DNA from: Roseococcus sp. SYP-B2431 | Lineage (GTDB): Bacteria; Pseudomonadota; Alphaproteobacteria; Acetobacterales; Acetobacteraceae | Length of the DNA: 64,000 nucleotides | Reading direction: 5' to 3' | Assembly (NCBI RefSeq): GCF_004336745.1 | Contig: NZ_SJXD01000030.1 | Coordinates: 62,001-126,000 of the forward strand | Part shown: one piece after another, positions 25,793 to 36,470 of the stretch | Layout: every line of letters starts with the position of its first letter | Numbering within the stretch: position 1 is the first letter of the stretch | Notes under the pieces: model-generated | Database searches by the model: none | Told to the model about the DNA's origin: nothing | Seen by the model: the letters and a program-made list of their open reading frames with translations, nothing else | Translations under genes and position numbers: made by a program

Positions 25793-26437
25793 ATGCCCTG
25801 GAACCGCGACCAGATGGCCGCCCGCGCCGCCCGCGAGCTGGAGGACGGCTTCTACGTCAATCTCGGCATCGGCATCCCGACGCTGGTGGCCAACCACATC
25901 CCCGAAGGCATCTCCGTCCAGCTGCAGAGCGAGAACGGCATGCTCGGCATCGGCCCCTTCCCGGTGGAGGGCACCGAGGACCCGGACGTCATCAATGCCG
26001 GAAAGCAGACCGTCTCCATGCTGCCGACGACCAGCATCTTCAGCAGCGCCGACAGCTTCGCCATGATCCGCGGCGGGCATATCGACCTGTCGATCCTCGG
26101 TGCGCTCCAGGTCGCCCAGAACGGCGACCTCGCGAACTGGATGATTCCGGGCAAGATGGTGAAGGGCATGGGCGGCGCCATGGACCTCGTGGCCGGCGTG
26201 AAGCGCGTGGTGGTGCTGATGGAGCACACGGCCAAGGGCGACGTCCCCAAGCTGCTCAAGCGGTGCGAGCTGCCGCTGACCGGCTCGCGCGTCGTGGACA
26301 TGGTGATCACGGAACTCGCCGTCTTCCGCATCGACCGCCGGGGCGACGAGGGCATGCGCCTGGTCGAGCTGGCGCCGGAGGTCACGCTGGACGAGCTGAG
26401 GTCCAAGACCGCGGCGGAATTCCACGTCGCGCTGTAG
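25793..26437 (+). CDS. scoB: Succinyl-CoA:3-ketoacid CoA-transferase subunit B
   Basis: This 214-residue beta subunit carries the catalytic glutamate E47 in [28 protein letters not shown] (about 22-37) and [16 protein letters not shown] are the other family signatures. Together with ScoA it forms the active heterotetramer used in ketone-body and acetoacetate catabolism and polyhydroxybutyrate recovery. It is followed 62 bases later by a GTPase gene that is probably a separate unit. Confidence 0.96.
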   Translation: MPWNRDQMAARAARELEDGFYVNLGIGIPTLVANHIPEGISVQLQSENGMLGIGPFPVEGTEDPDVINAGKQTVSMLPTTSIFSSADSFAMIRGGHIDLSILGALQVAQNGDLANWMIPGKMVKGMGGAMDLVAGVKRVVVLMEHTAKGDVPKLLKRCELPLTGSRVVDMVITELAVFRIDRRGDEGMRLVELAPEVTLDELRSKTAAEFHVAL

Positions 26438-26499
26438 CGCGCGACGGGAGGCGGCCGGAGGGGTTGCAGTGACTGAAATGCCACGGAAACCCATCTAGC

Positions 26500-27690
26500 A
26501 TGTTCGCTCCCTCCGGCCTTCGACGGCTGGGCCAGCTCTGGTCCGAGGTGAAGGCCGCGCTCTTCGCCACGGACCTCGATGCCTCCCAGAAGGAGCTCCG
26601 GGCCCAGGCCCGCTCGGCCGCGCCGGTCATCTGGCTGATCGGCAAGACCGGCGCGGGCAAGACGGCCATCGTCTCGGCCCTGACCGGCGACCCGCGCGCC
26701 GAGATCGGCGAGGGCTACCAGCCCTGCACGCGCAAGGCCGCCTTCTATGACGTGCCGGAGGAGGCGCCCTTCCTGCGCTTCCTCGACACGCGCGGGCTGG
26801 AGGAGGCGGGCTACGACCCCGCCGAGGACATCGCCTGGTGCGAGGCGCAGGCGCATCTCCTCCTGGTCGTCATGCAGGTGGACGACCCGGCGCAGGAGCC
26901 GGTGATGAAGGTGCTGCGCCAGGCCCGCCGCCGCCATCCCGACTGGCCCCTGGTGGTCGCCCAGACCGGCCTGCACCGCCGCTATCCGCCCGGCACCGGC
27001 CATCCCGCGAGCTTCGACGAGGCGCAGCTGCCCGAGTCGCTGGCCGATGCGCTGGCCTATCAGCGCGGCCTCTTCCGGGGCCTGCCCGGGGAGACCCCCC
27101 CGGTCTTCGTCCCGGTCGACTTCACCCAGGCCGGCGACGGCTTCGAGCCCCAGGCCTACCGGCTCGCGGCGCTGGACGCCGCCCTGGAAGCCGCGCTGCC
27201 TGATGCGCTCGACGCCCTGCACGCCGCCCGGGCCGACGAGGGCAACGACCGCCGCCAGCGCGCCGCGCGGCGCACGGTCTACGCCTATGTCGCCCTGGCC
27301 GCCGCCGCGGGAGCTGTGCCCATTCCGCTGGCCGGCATGGCGGGCCTCGCCGCCATGCAGGGCGCCATGCTGAACCGCCTCGCCCGGCGCTACGAGGTGG
27401 AATGGACGCCGAGCCTCTTCGGCGCCTTCGCCGGCAGCCTGGGCGTGGGCACGATCGGCTGGTTCGGCGCGCGCTATCTCGTGGCCGAGGCGGTGAAGCT
27501 CGTCCCGGTCCTGGGCACGGCGGCCGGCATGGCGCTCAACGCCGGCACCGCCGCCGCCTTCACCGCCGGGACCGGCGAGGCGGCGCTGGTCTTCCTGCGC
27601 GGAGCCCGGGCCGGGCAATCCGCGCCGCCCGAGGAGGTCCGGCAGGCCTATCGCGAGGCCTTCCGCGCCTGGCGCGCCAAAAGGGCATGA
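26500..27690 (+). CDS. GTPase with C-terminal DUF697-like membrane domain
   Basis: This 396-residue protein carries a G domain (about 45-230) with Walker A GKTGAGKTA (residues 48-56) and G3 FLDTRG. The expected NKxD (G4) is replaced by AQTGLHR, so guanine specificity is weak or unusual. Residues 265-370 form two to three hydrophobic helices with GMAGLAAMQGAMLNRLARRY and LGVGTIGWFGARYL, like the DUF697/YcjF membrane domain. I do not know its function. It precedes a second GTPase by ten bases, so the two form one operon. Confidence 0.8.
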   Translation: MFAPSGLRRLGQLWSEVKAALFATDLDASQKELRAQARSAAPVIWLIGKTGAGKTAIVSALTGDPRAEIGEGYQPCTRKAAFYDVPEEAPFLRFLDTRGLEEAGYDPAEDIAWCEAQAHLLLVVMQVDDPAQEPVMKVLRQARRRHPDWPLVVAQTGLHRRYPPGTGHPASFDEAQLPESLADALAYQRGLFRGLPGETPPVFVPVDFTQAGDGFEPQAYRLAALDAALEAALPDALDALHAARADEGNDRRQRAARRTVYAYVALAAAAGAVPIPLAGMAGLAAMQGAMLNRLARRYEVEWTPSLFGAFAGSLGVGTIGWFGARYLVAEAVKLVPVLGTAAGMALNAGTAAAFTAGTGEAALVFLRGARAGQSAPPEEVRQAYREAFRAWRAKRA

Positions 27691-27700
27691 GGGGGCGGAC

Positions 27701-29209
27701 ATGATCTGGGCCCGGCGCCACTGGCTGGAGCTGATCCTGGCCGTGCTGCTGGCCCTGCCCTGGCTTTCGCTCTTCGGGCTGGGCCTGCTCTGGCTCTGGG
27801 AGAATCATCGCGTCCTGGAATGGGCGGTGGCGGCCGCCGCGCTGGGCCTGGTCGGCTGGCCGATCCGCGTGCTGCTGCGCCGCCGGGCCCGCGCCAGGGC
27901 CGCCGCGCTGGCGGCCGGCGAGGACCGTCCCGAATCGGGCTGGAACGCGGAGGAGGCCGAGGCCTGGGCCAAGGTCGTCCGCTTCGCCGAGGAGGCCAGT
28001 CCGCTCGACTTCGACGCGCTGGAGCGCGCCGAGGAGCTGTCCCGCCAGACGATCGATCTGGTCGCGACCCATTTCCATCCGGGCCTCGCGGATCCGATGG
28101 CCCGCGTCACCCTGCCCGAGGCCCTGCTGGTGACGGAGCAGGTGGCGCACCGGCTGCGGCAATGGGTGATCCAGCTGCCGGGCTCGTCGCGCATCCGCAT
28201 CAGCGACGCGCTCTGGCTGCAACGGCTGGTGGACCGCTACGGCGCCGCGGCGCAAATGGCCTACGACGTGGGCGAGACCATCTACCGTGTGGCCCGCGCC
28301 GCGACGAACCCGATCCAGGCGGTGGCGCAGGAGGGACAGCGCCTGGCCTTCGGCGCCACGGGCGGCTTCCTCGGCAACAACCTGCGCCGGGCGGCCACAG
28401 CCAGGCTGATCCACGAGACCGGCCGCGCCGCCATCGACCTCTATTCCGGCCGGCTGCGGCTCTCCTCGATCGAGCTGGCCGAGCTCGCCCGCGCCGATGC
28501 CGAGGCGGCCGAGCCCGAAGCGCCGCCGCGACTGCTCCTGGTGGGCCAGGCCAAGGCGGGGAAGTCTTCGCTGCTCAACGCGCTGGCCGGCGCCGCCCGG
28601 GCCCATGTCGGCCCGCTGCCCAGCGAAGGGCCCGTGCGCGAGCATCTGGTGACGGTGGACGGGCGGCCGGCGCTGAACATCGCCGACATGCCGCCGCTCA
28701 CCGATGCCGGGCGCTTCCTGCGCGAGGCGGAGCGGGCGGACATGATCCTCTGGGTCGCCTCCGCGACCCAGCCCGGGCGTGGCTCGGACGTGGCGGCGCT
28801 GGAGGCCCTTCGCGGCTGGGCCGGCGGGCAGCGCAGCCGCCGGCCGCCGCCGATCCTGGCCGCCATGACCCATGCCGACCTGCTGCGCCCCGCCTCCGAA
28901 TGGGCGCCGCCCTACGACGTCGACGCCCCCGCAGGCGCCAAGGCGCGCAGCATCCGGGCCGCGCGCGATGCCGTGGCGGCGACGCTCCTGCTGCCGCAGG
29001 AGGCCGTCATCCCCGTGGCGCTGCCTGAAGGCGCGCCGGCCTGGAACGTCGATCTCCTCTGGGAGCGCCTCGTCGCCGAGCTGGATTCCGCGCGCCGCGC
29101 CCGCAACGAACGGCTGCTCGACGAGGGCGCGGTGCCCTCCGCTCTGGTCGAGGCAAACCGGGCCTTGCGCGGCGGCTGGAGACTTCTGAAATCGGCGGTG
29201 AAACAGTAG
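27701..29209 (+). CDS. Membrane-anchored GTPase-like protein, partner of the preceding GTPase
   Basis: This 502-residue protein has two N-terminal membrane helices (about 8-33 and 40-58), then a basic linker and a long mostly helical region (about 75-265). The C-terminal G domain starts LLLVGQAKAGKSSLLNALAG (about 283-302). G3 is degenerate (IADMPPL instead of DxxG) and G4 is MTHADLL, close to TKxD. The order membrane-helical-GTPase resembles dynamin-like or DUF697-linked membrane GTPases, but I cannot assign a role. It ends about 95 bases before atpH. Confidence 0.75.
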   Translation: MIWARRHWLELILAVLLALPWLSLFGLGLLWLWENHRVLEWAVAAAALGLVGWPIRVLLRRRARARAAALAAGEDRPESGWNAEEAEAWAKVVRFAEEASPLDFDALERAEELSRQTIDLVATHFHPGLADPMARVTLPEALLVTEQVAHRLRQWVIQLPGSSRIRISDALWLQRLVDRYGAAAQMAYDVGETIYRVARAATNPIQAVAQEGQRLAFGATGGFLGNNLRRAATARLIHETGRAAIDLYSGRLRLSSIELAELARADAEAAEPEAPPRLLLVGQAKAGKSSLLNALAGAARAHVGPLPSEGPVREHLVTVDGRPALNIADMPPLTDAGRFLREAERADMILWVASATQPGRGSDVAALEALRGWAGGQRSRRPPPILAAMTHADLLRPASEWAPPYDVDAPAGAKARSIRAARDAVAATLLLPQEAVIPVALPEGAPAWNVDLLWERLVAELDSARRARNERLLDEGAVPSALVEANRALRGGWRLLKSAVKQ

Positions 29210-29304
29210 GCTCCGCTTGGTTGCCGTGGCGTCATGCGTGTGATAGAGCCGCCTCGCTTTGCCAGGGAAAGCCCTGGCTGAAACCTTTGAACCGGGACAG
29301 CAAG

Positions 29305-29895
29305 GTGGCCGTCGAGACCATTTCCCCGAACGCGCCCCAGGCTGGCGGCGTCGACGAGCGCTACGCGCTGGCCCTGCTCGGCCTGGCTGACGACGCACGT
29401 CAGTCCGATCCCGGCGCGCTCGACCGTATCGCCGCCGATCTCGAGAAGCTTCAGGGCCTCTATTCGGCCGATGCCGGGTTCCGCGCCTTCCTGGCCGATC
29501 CGCGCCGGGGCGCGGCCGATCAGCAGAAGGCGATGGCGGCGATCCTCCAGTCGCAGGGCATCGGCGTGGAGGTCGGCAAGCTGGTCGGCGTCCTCGTGAA
29601 CAACCGCCGGCTGAGCCGCCTGCCCGCCGTCGCGACGGCCTTCGGCGCCAAGCTCGCCGAGCGCCGCGGCCAGCAGGTCGCGCATGTGACCACCGCCTTC
29701 CCGCTCACCGATGTCCAGCGCACGCAGATCGTCGCGCGGCTGACGGAGAGCGGCATCTCCGGCGTCAAGCTGGCCGAGACGCTGGACCCCGCCATCCTCG
29801 GCGGGCTCATCGTGCGGATCGGCTCGCGCCTCTTCGACAACAGCCTCAAGTCCAAACTGCAGCGCATGCAATTCGCCATGAAGGGAGCCGCCTGA
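29305..29895 (+). CDS. atpH: F1 ATP synthase subunit delta
   Basis: This 196-residue OSCP-like stalk subunit connects F1 to the peripheral stalk of F0. [13 protein letters not shown] (about 19-31) is the N-terminal helix signature. The C-terminal domain has [14 protein letters not shown], and [28 protein letters not shown] is the highly conserved end. I choose the GTG at 29305; upstream in-frame codons give an atypical Cys/Trp-rich extension. First gene of the atpHAGDC operon; its stop lies one base before the atpA start. Confidence 0.95.
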   Translation: MAVETISPNAPQAGGVDERYALALLGLADDARQSDPGALDRIAADLEKLQGLYSADAGFRAFLADPRRGAADQQKAMAAILQSQGIGVEVGKLVGVLVNNRRLSRLPAVATAFGAKLAERRGQQVAHVTTAFPLTDVQRTQIVARLTESGISGVKLAETLDPAILGGLIVRIGSRLFDNSLKSKLQRMQFAMKGAA

Positions 29896-29896
29896 G

Positions 29897-31429
29897 ATGG
29901 AAATCCGTCCGGCCGAGATTTCTGAGATCCTCAAGCAGCAGATCGCGGGCTTCGACGCCGAAGCCAATGTGGCCGAGGTCGGCACCGTGCTGACGGTCGG
30001 CGACGGCATCGCCCGCGTCTACGGCCTGCAGAACGTGATGGCCGGCGAGCTGGTGGACTTCCCCGCCTCCGGCGTGAAGGGCATGGCCCTCAACCTCGAG
30101 ACCGACAATGTCGGCGTCGTGATCTTCGGCTCCGACCTGAACGTCCGCGAGGGCGACACGGTGAGCCGCACGGGCGCCATCGTGGACGTGCCGGTCGGCA
30201 AGGGCCTGCTCGGCCGCGTGGTCGACGGCCTCGGCAACCCGATCGACGGCAAGGGCCCGCTCACCGACGTGACGCGCCAGCGCGCCGAGGTGAAGGCGCC
30301 CGGCATCATCCCGCGCAAGTCCGTGCACGAGCCGATGCAGACGGGCATCAAGGCCATCGACGCCCTGATCCCGATCGGCCGCGGCCAGCGCGAGCTCATC
30401 ATCGGCGACCGCCAGACCGGCAAGACGGCCGTGATCGTGGACACCATCCTCAACCAGAAGACGGTCAACGCCGGCGGCGACGAGAGCAAGAAGCTCTACT
30501 GCATCTACGTCGCGGTCGGCCAGAAGCGCTCCACCGTCGCCCAGCTGGTGAAGACGCTGGAGGAGAACGGCGCGCTCGAATACTCGATCGTCGTCGCCGC
30601 CACGGCCTCCGACCCGGCGCCCATGCAGTTCCTCGCGCCCTACACCGGCGCGGCGATGGGCGAGTTCTTCCGCGACAACGCGATGCACGCGGTCATCTTC
30701 TACGACGACCTCTCCAAGCAGGCCGTCGCCTACCGCCAGATGTCGCTGCTGCTGCGCCGCCCGCCGGGCCGCGAGGCGTATCCGGGCGACGTGTTCTATC
30801 TTCACTCGCGCCTGCTCGAGCGCGCGGCGAAGATGAACGACGATTTCGGTGCGGGCTCGCTGACGGCGCTGCCGGTCATCGAGACGCAGGCCGGCGACGT
30901 GTCGGCCTATATCCCGACGAACGTGATCTCGATCACCGATGGCCAGATCTTCCTGGAGACGGAGCTCTTCTTCAAGGGCATCCGCCCCGCCGTGAACGTC
31001 GGCCTCTCGGTCTCGCGCGTCGGCTCCGCCGCGCAGATCAAGGCGATGAAGCAGGTGGCCGGCAAGATCAAGCTGGAGCTGGCGCAGTATCGCGAGATGG
31101 CGGCCTTCGCGCAGTTCTCCTCGGATCTGGACGCCTCCACCCAGGCGCTGCTCAACCGCGGCGCCCGCCTGACGGAGCTGCTGAAGCAGCCGCAGTTCAA
31201 GCCCGTCGCGGTCGAGGACCAGGTGATCGCCATCTTCGCCGGCACGCGCGGCTATCTCGACAAGCTGCCCCTGAACAAGGTCGGCACCTTCGAGTCGCGC
31301 CTGCTGAGCGAGCTGAAGGCGAGCGCGCCGGACATCGTCGCGGCCATCCGGAACGATCGCGAGATCAAGAAGGAGACCGAGACCAAGCTCGTCGCCTTCC
31401 TCGACGGCTTCGCCAAGTCCTTCGCCTGA
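29897..31429 (+). CDS. atpA: F1 ATP synthase subunit alpha
   Basis: This is a 510-residue non-catalytic nucleotide-binding subunit. It starts with [18 protein letters not shown], has the P loop [10 protein letters not shown] at about 170-179, and ends with [35 protein letters not shown] is the family core. It forms the hexamer with AtpD on the cytoplasmic face of the inner membrane. AAGGGAG in the end of atpH serves as ribosome binding site. Confidence 0.99.
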   Translation: MEIRPAEISEILKQQIAGFDAEANVAEVGTVLTVGDGIARVYGLQNVMAGELVDFPASGVKGMALNLETDNVGVVIFGSDLNVREGDTVSRTGAIVDVPVGKGLLGRVVDGLGNPIDGKGPLTDVTRQRAEVKAPGIIPRKSVHEPMQTGIKAIDALIPIGRGQRELIIGDRQTGKTAVIVDTILNQKTVNAGGDESKKLYCIYVAVGQKRSTVAQLVKTLEENGALEYSIVVAATASDPAPMQFLAPYTGAAMGEFFRDNAMHAVIFYDDLSKQAVAYRQMSLLLRRPPGREAYPGDVFYLHSRLLERAAKMNDDFGAGSLTALPVIETQAGDVSAYIPTNVISITDGQIFLETELFFKGIRPAVNVGLSVSRVGSAAQIKAMKQVAGKIKLELAQYREMAAFAQFSSDLDASTQALLNRGARLTELLKQPQFKPVAVEDQVIAIFAGTRGYLDKLPLNKVGTFESRLLSELKASAPDIVAAIRNDREIKKETETKLVAFLDGFAKSFA

Positions 31430-31462
31430 ACACCACGCTAGACCCGGCGGAGACGCATTGAG

Positions 31463-32350
31463 ATGGCGACCCTGAAGAGCCTGCGCCTGCGGATCAACAG
31501 CGTGAAGTCCACGCGGAAGATCACGCAGGCCATGAAGATGGTGGCCGCCGCCAAGCTCCGCCGTGCGCAGTCCCAGGCGGAGGCCGCGCGCCCCTATGCC
31601 GAGCGGATGGAGCGCATGCTCGCCTCGCTCGGCGCTTCGGTCGTCGGCAGCCCCGACGCGCCGAAGATGCTGGTCGGCACCGGCTCCGAGCAGGTTCATC
31701 TGCTCGTGGTCGTCGCCGCGGATCGCGGCCTGGCGGGTGCCTTCAACACCAATGTGGGCCGCTTCGCCCGGAACCGCGTCCGCGCCCTCGAGGCCGAGGG
31801 CAAGACCGTCAAGCTGCTGACGGTCGGCCGCAAGGCGTCGAGCTACCTGAAGCGGGAACTGGCGAGCCGCGTGATCGGCGAGGCCAGCCTCGCCGGCAAG
31901 AAGGTCGTGAGCTTCGAGGATGCCGCCGAGATCGCCCGGCAGGTCACCGAGATGCTGGAGGGGGGTGGTTTCGACGTCTGTTCCCTCGTCTACAACCGCT
32001 TCAAGAACGTGATCAGCCAGACGCCGGTCGAGCAGCAGCTCATCCCGGCGCCGATGCCCGAGCTGGTCCAGGCGTCGCCGGCCGACGGGGCTCCGGCCCT
32101 TTATGAGTTCGAGCCGACGGAAGAGGAAATCCTCGCGAAGCTGCTGCCGCAGAACCTGGCCATCCAGGTCTATCGCGCGCTGCTGGAATCGGCCGCCGGC
32201 TTCTACGGTAGCCAGATGACCGCCATGGACAACGCCACGCGCAACGCGGGCGAGATGATCAACAAGCTGACGCTGAACTACAACCGTACGCGCCAGGCCA
32301 ATATCACCCGCGAGCTGATCGAGATCATCTCGGGTGCAGAAGCCCTTTAA
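31463..32350 (+). CDS. atpG: F1 ATP synthase subunit gamma
   Basis: This 295-residue rotor subunit is a coiled coil through the alpha/beta hexamer. The N-terminal helix [30 protein letters not shown] and the C-terminal helix [36 protein letters not shown] are both intact, as is [13 protein letters not shown] in the Rossmann-like middle. It lies between atpA (33 bases) and atpD (27 bases). Confidence 0.99.
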   Translation: MATLKSLRLRINSVKSTRKITQAMKMVAAAKLRRAQSQAEAARPYAERMERMLASLGASVVGSPDAPKMLVGTGSEQVHLLVVVAADRGLAGAFNTNVGRFARNRVRALEAEGKTVKLLTVGRKASSYLKRELASRVIGEASLAGKKVVSFEDAAEIARQVTEMLEGGGFDVCSLVYNRFKNVISQTPVEQQLIPAPMPELVQASPADGAPALYEFEPTEEEILAKLLPQNLAIQVYRALLESAAGFYGSQMTAMDNATRNAGEMINKLTLNYNRTRQANITRELIEIISGAEAL

Positions 32351-33805
<1,455 letters not shown>

Positions 33806-33823
33806 GCGGCCTGGATATTTGCG

Positions 33824-33870
33824 CCCTCAGGCGCCGGGCGCTCGCTCCGCTCGCTTGGCTTCGCCGCGCC
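33824..33870. repeat. Palindromic intergenic repeat, copy B (atpD|atpC)
   Basis: The core from CCCTCAGGCGCCGGGCG to CTTGGCTTCGC matches copy A at 25657 at 34 of 41 positions; it continues into CGCGCC-ACT-GGCGCG. A second perfect hairpin, CCGGCCGC-ATTC-GCGGCCGG, follows near 33910. Like copy A it sits between cotranscribed subunit genes and could act as a processing or stability element. Confidence 0.65.
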
Positions 33871-33989
33871 ACTGGCGCGCCGGGCCGGAAGGTGGAGTGG
33901 GCGGCGCCGGCCGCATTCGCGGCCGGATGGATGTGAAGTCGGCGATTGGCGGGAATGTCCTGCTGGTCGCAGGGTGACGGGGAATTCGC

Positions 33990-34400
33990 ATGGCCACCTT
34001 CCAGCTCGAACTGGTCTCGCCGGAAAAGCTGCTCCTCTCCCGTCAGGTGGAGATGGTCGTCATCCCCGCCGCCGAGGGCGAGATGGGCGTGCTGCCCGGC
34101 CATGCGCCGATGATCGTGGCCCTGCGCGGCGGCGTCATCCGCGTGATCGAGGGCGGCAGGGATGTCGAGCGCCTCTTCGTCGCCGGCGGCTTCGCCGAGG
34201 TCACCCCGGAGCGCGTCACCGTCCTGGCCGACGAGGCCACGCCGGTCGCCGAGCTGTCCAAGGCCGAGGCGGAGCGCCGCATCGCCGAGGCGGACGCGGC
34301 CTACAACGCCGCCACGACGGAGACGCCCGAGCGTCGCGACGCGGCCATGGCGAAGCTGCTCGCCATGCGGGCCATGCTCGATTCCGCCGAAGCCGCTTGA
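33990..34400 (+). CDS. atpC: F1 ATP synthase subunit epsilon
   Basis: This 136-residue regulatory stalk subunit has an N-terminal beta sandwich, FQLELVSPEKLLLSRQVEMVV, with the typical GEMGVLPGHAPMI loop. The C-terminal two-helix part (about 90-136) is the mobile inhibitory domain. The 184-base gap after atpD, which holds repeat copy B, is long for this operon. Confidence 0.98.
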   Translation: MATFQLELVSPEKLLLSRQVEMVVIPAAEGEMGVLPGHAPMIVALRGGVIRVIEGGRDVERLFVAGGFAEVTPERVTVLADEATPVAELSKAEAERRIAEADAAYNAATTETPERRDAAMAKLLAMRAMLDSAEAA

Positions 34401-34505
34401 AATTCCAATCTTCTTCCCGCATCTCTGCCAGGCGGGGCAAGGGGTCGTGACCGCCGGGGGCCGAATCGGCCCGCGGCCTGAATCCCGCTCCCCCGAGTTG
34501 GTGGC

Positions 34506-35354
34506 ATGAAGCACTGGACGCTAGAGCAGGTGGCCTGGGACCGCTTCGACCCCTCCAAGGTTGATCCCGAGGTCGTGCCCCTCGTCAAGGCCGCCGCCAT
34601 GGTCGAGCGCAACGGCGACGACTATGCCCTCTACCTCAAGAGCGTCTTCCGGGACGATCCCGACTTCGCCCGCGCGGCCGACAACTGGGCCGTCGAGGAG
34701 GTCCAGCACGGCGATGCGCTGGGCCGCTGGGCGAGTCTGGCCGATCCCGAATTCGACTACATGGCGTCCTTCGAGAAGTACCGGGCGGGCTACACCATCG
34801 ACGTGAAGGCGGATGCGTCGCTGCGCGGCTCCCTCACGGGCGAGCTCATCGCCCGCTGCATGGTCGAGACCGGCACCTCCAGCTACTACACCGCGCTCGG
34901 CGAGGCCTCGGACGAGCCGGTCCTGAAGGAGATCTGCCGCCTCATCGCCGCCGACGAGTACCGGCACTTCAAGCTCTTCTACGACCATATGAAGCGCTAC
35001 CTGGCGCGCGAGAAGCTTTCCGTCGCCAAGCGCCTGCGCGTCGCCCTCGGGCGGATCGGCGAGAGCGAGGACGACGAGCTCGCCTTCGCCTTCCATTGCA
35101 GCAATGACGGCCCGGGTGTCGCCTACGAGCACAACCGCTGTTCCGCCGGCTATATGGGCCGTGCGATGAACTACTACCGCTTCCGCCACATCGAGCGGAG
35201 CACGAGCATGATCTTCAAGTCGGTGGGCCTCAATCCGCATGGCCGGATCGCCTATCTTTCCGCCCGACTCGGCTGGCGGCTGCTCTGCTGGAAGCGGGAC
35301 AAGTTCTTCAGAATGCTGTCCAGCCAGGGCAACCCGATCCGGCAAGCCGCCTGA
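34506..35354 (+). CDS. Ferritin-like diiron domain protein
   Basis: This 282-residue soluble, mainly helical protein has two carboxylate-His motifs of a four-helix diiron site: EEVQH with E64, E65 and H68, and ADEYRH with D150, E151 and H154, spaced as in acyl-ACP desaturase-like ferritin-fold proteins. It might be a desaturase- or oxygenase-like enzyme, but the substrate is unknown. The following xylanase gene starts two bases after its stop, an unexpected partner. Confidence 0.75.
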   Translation: MKHWTLEQVAWDRFDPSKVDPEVVPLVKAAAMVERNGDDYALYLKSVFRDDPDFARAADNWAVEEVQHGDALGRWASLADPEFDYMASFEKYRAGYTIDVKADASLRGSLTGELIARCMVETGTSSYYTALGEASDEPVLKEICRLIAADEYRHFKLFYDHMKRYLAREKLSVAKRLRVALGRIGESEDDELAFAFHCSNDGPGVAYEHNRCSAGYMGRAMNYYRFRHIERSTSMIFKSVGLNPHGRIAYLSARLGWRLLCWKRDKFFRMLSSQGNPIRQAA

Positions 35355-35356
35355 GC

Positions 35357-36460
35357 ATGCGGCGTCGCGCGGTCCTCGGCCTCGCCGGCACGCTTCCCCT
35401 CGGATGCACGGCCGTGGCCCAAGGCCCCGCCGCCGGCCCTGGCCTTCGCGATCTGGCCCTGGCGCGCAGCCTCACCTTCGGCACCGCCGTCCGCAGCGAG
35501 AAGCTGGAGTCCGATCCCCTGCTCTCCACGCTGGTCGCGCGCGAGGCCGAGCTGCTGGTGCCGGAATGGGAGGGGAAGTGGGACGTCCTCCAGCCCGAGC
35601 GCGGCCGCTTCGAATTCGGGCCGCTGCGCGCCGTGCTGCGCTTCGCCCAGGCCAACCGCCAGCGGGTGCGCGGCCATGCGCTGCTCTGGCACGAGGCCAT
35701 GCCGGCCTGGCTCGCGCCCGCCTTGCAGGAGGGCCAGGCCCAGGCGCAGCAAATCCTGGAAACCCACATCGTCACGGTGCTGGGCGAGACACGCGCGTCG
35801 ATCCGCGACTGGGACGTGGTGAACGAGGTGATCTCGGCGCCGCCCGGCGGCGACAACCCCAGCCCCACGACCGGCGACCTGCGGCCCTCGCCCTGGCTGA
35901 GCGCGCTCGGCCCCGGCTATGTCGAGCGCGCGCTGCGCATCGCCCGCCAGGCCGATCCGACGCTGCGGCTGACCTTCAACGAGTTCGGCGTCTATTCCGA
36001 CACGCCCTGGGCGCAGATGAAGCGTGAGCGGCTGCTGCGCGTGGTGCGCGGGCTGCTGGACCGCAACTGCCCGCTCGACGCCGTCGGCATCCAGGGCCAC
36101 CTGCAGATGCGCGAGCCCTTCCGGGCCGAACCCTTCGTGGAGTTTTTGACGGCGCTGCGGGGCATGGGCCTCGCCGTGCTGATCACCGAGATGGATGTCC
36201 GCGAGCCGGACGTGCTGGCGCCCACCCTGGAGGCACGGGACGCGGCCGTGGCCGAGTATGCGGGCGCCTTCCTCCAGGCGTCGCGTGACGGGGGTGCGCG
36301 GACCTTCCTCGTCTGGGGCATGACAGACCGCGATTCCTGGCTGCTCTCCGATCCCGGCGTGGCACGGCGCGACGGCCAGGCAACCCGTGGGCATCCCTAT
36401 GATTCCGAGTTGCGCCCCAAGGCGTTGCGGGCGAGGCTGGCGCAGATCTTCTCCTCCTGA
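35357..36460 (+). CDS. Endo-1,4-beta-xylanase, glycoside hydrolase family 10
   Basis: This 367-residue exported (beta/alpha)8 enzyme cuts beta-1,4-xylan. RDWDVVNEVI contains the acid/base Glu E157 and VLITEMDVRE the nucleophile E278; RGHALLWHEAMPAWL is the substrate-binding GH10 strand 3 motif. It starts RRRAVLGLAGTLPLGCTAVAQ, either a Tat signal or a lipoprotein signal with Cys17. It is coupled to the ferritin-like gene and followed ten bases later by an amidohydrolase. No other xylan genes are in view. Confidence 0.94.
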   Translation: MRRRAVLGLAGTLPLGCTAVAQGPAAGPGLRDLALARSLTFGTAVRSEKLESDPLLSTLVAREAELLVPEWEGKWDVLQPERGRFEFGPLRAVLRFAQANRQRVRGHALLWHEAMPAWLAPALQEGQAQAQQILETHIVTVLGETRASIRDWDVVNEVISAPPGGDNPSPTTGDLRPSPWLSALGPGYVERALRIARQADPTLRLTFNEFGVYSDTPWAQMKRERLLRVVRGLLDRNCPLDAVGIQGHLQMREPFRAEPFVEFLTALRGMGLAVLITEMDVREPDVLAPTLEARDAAVAEYAGAFLQASRDGGARTFLVWGMTDRDSWLLSDPGVARRDGQATRGHPYDSELRPKALRARLAQIFSS

Positions 36461-36470
36461 GGCGCCCGCG

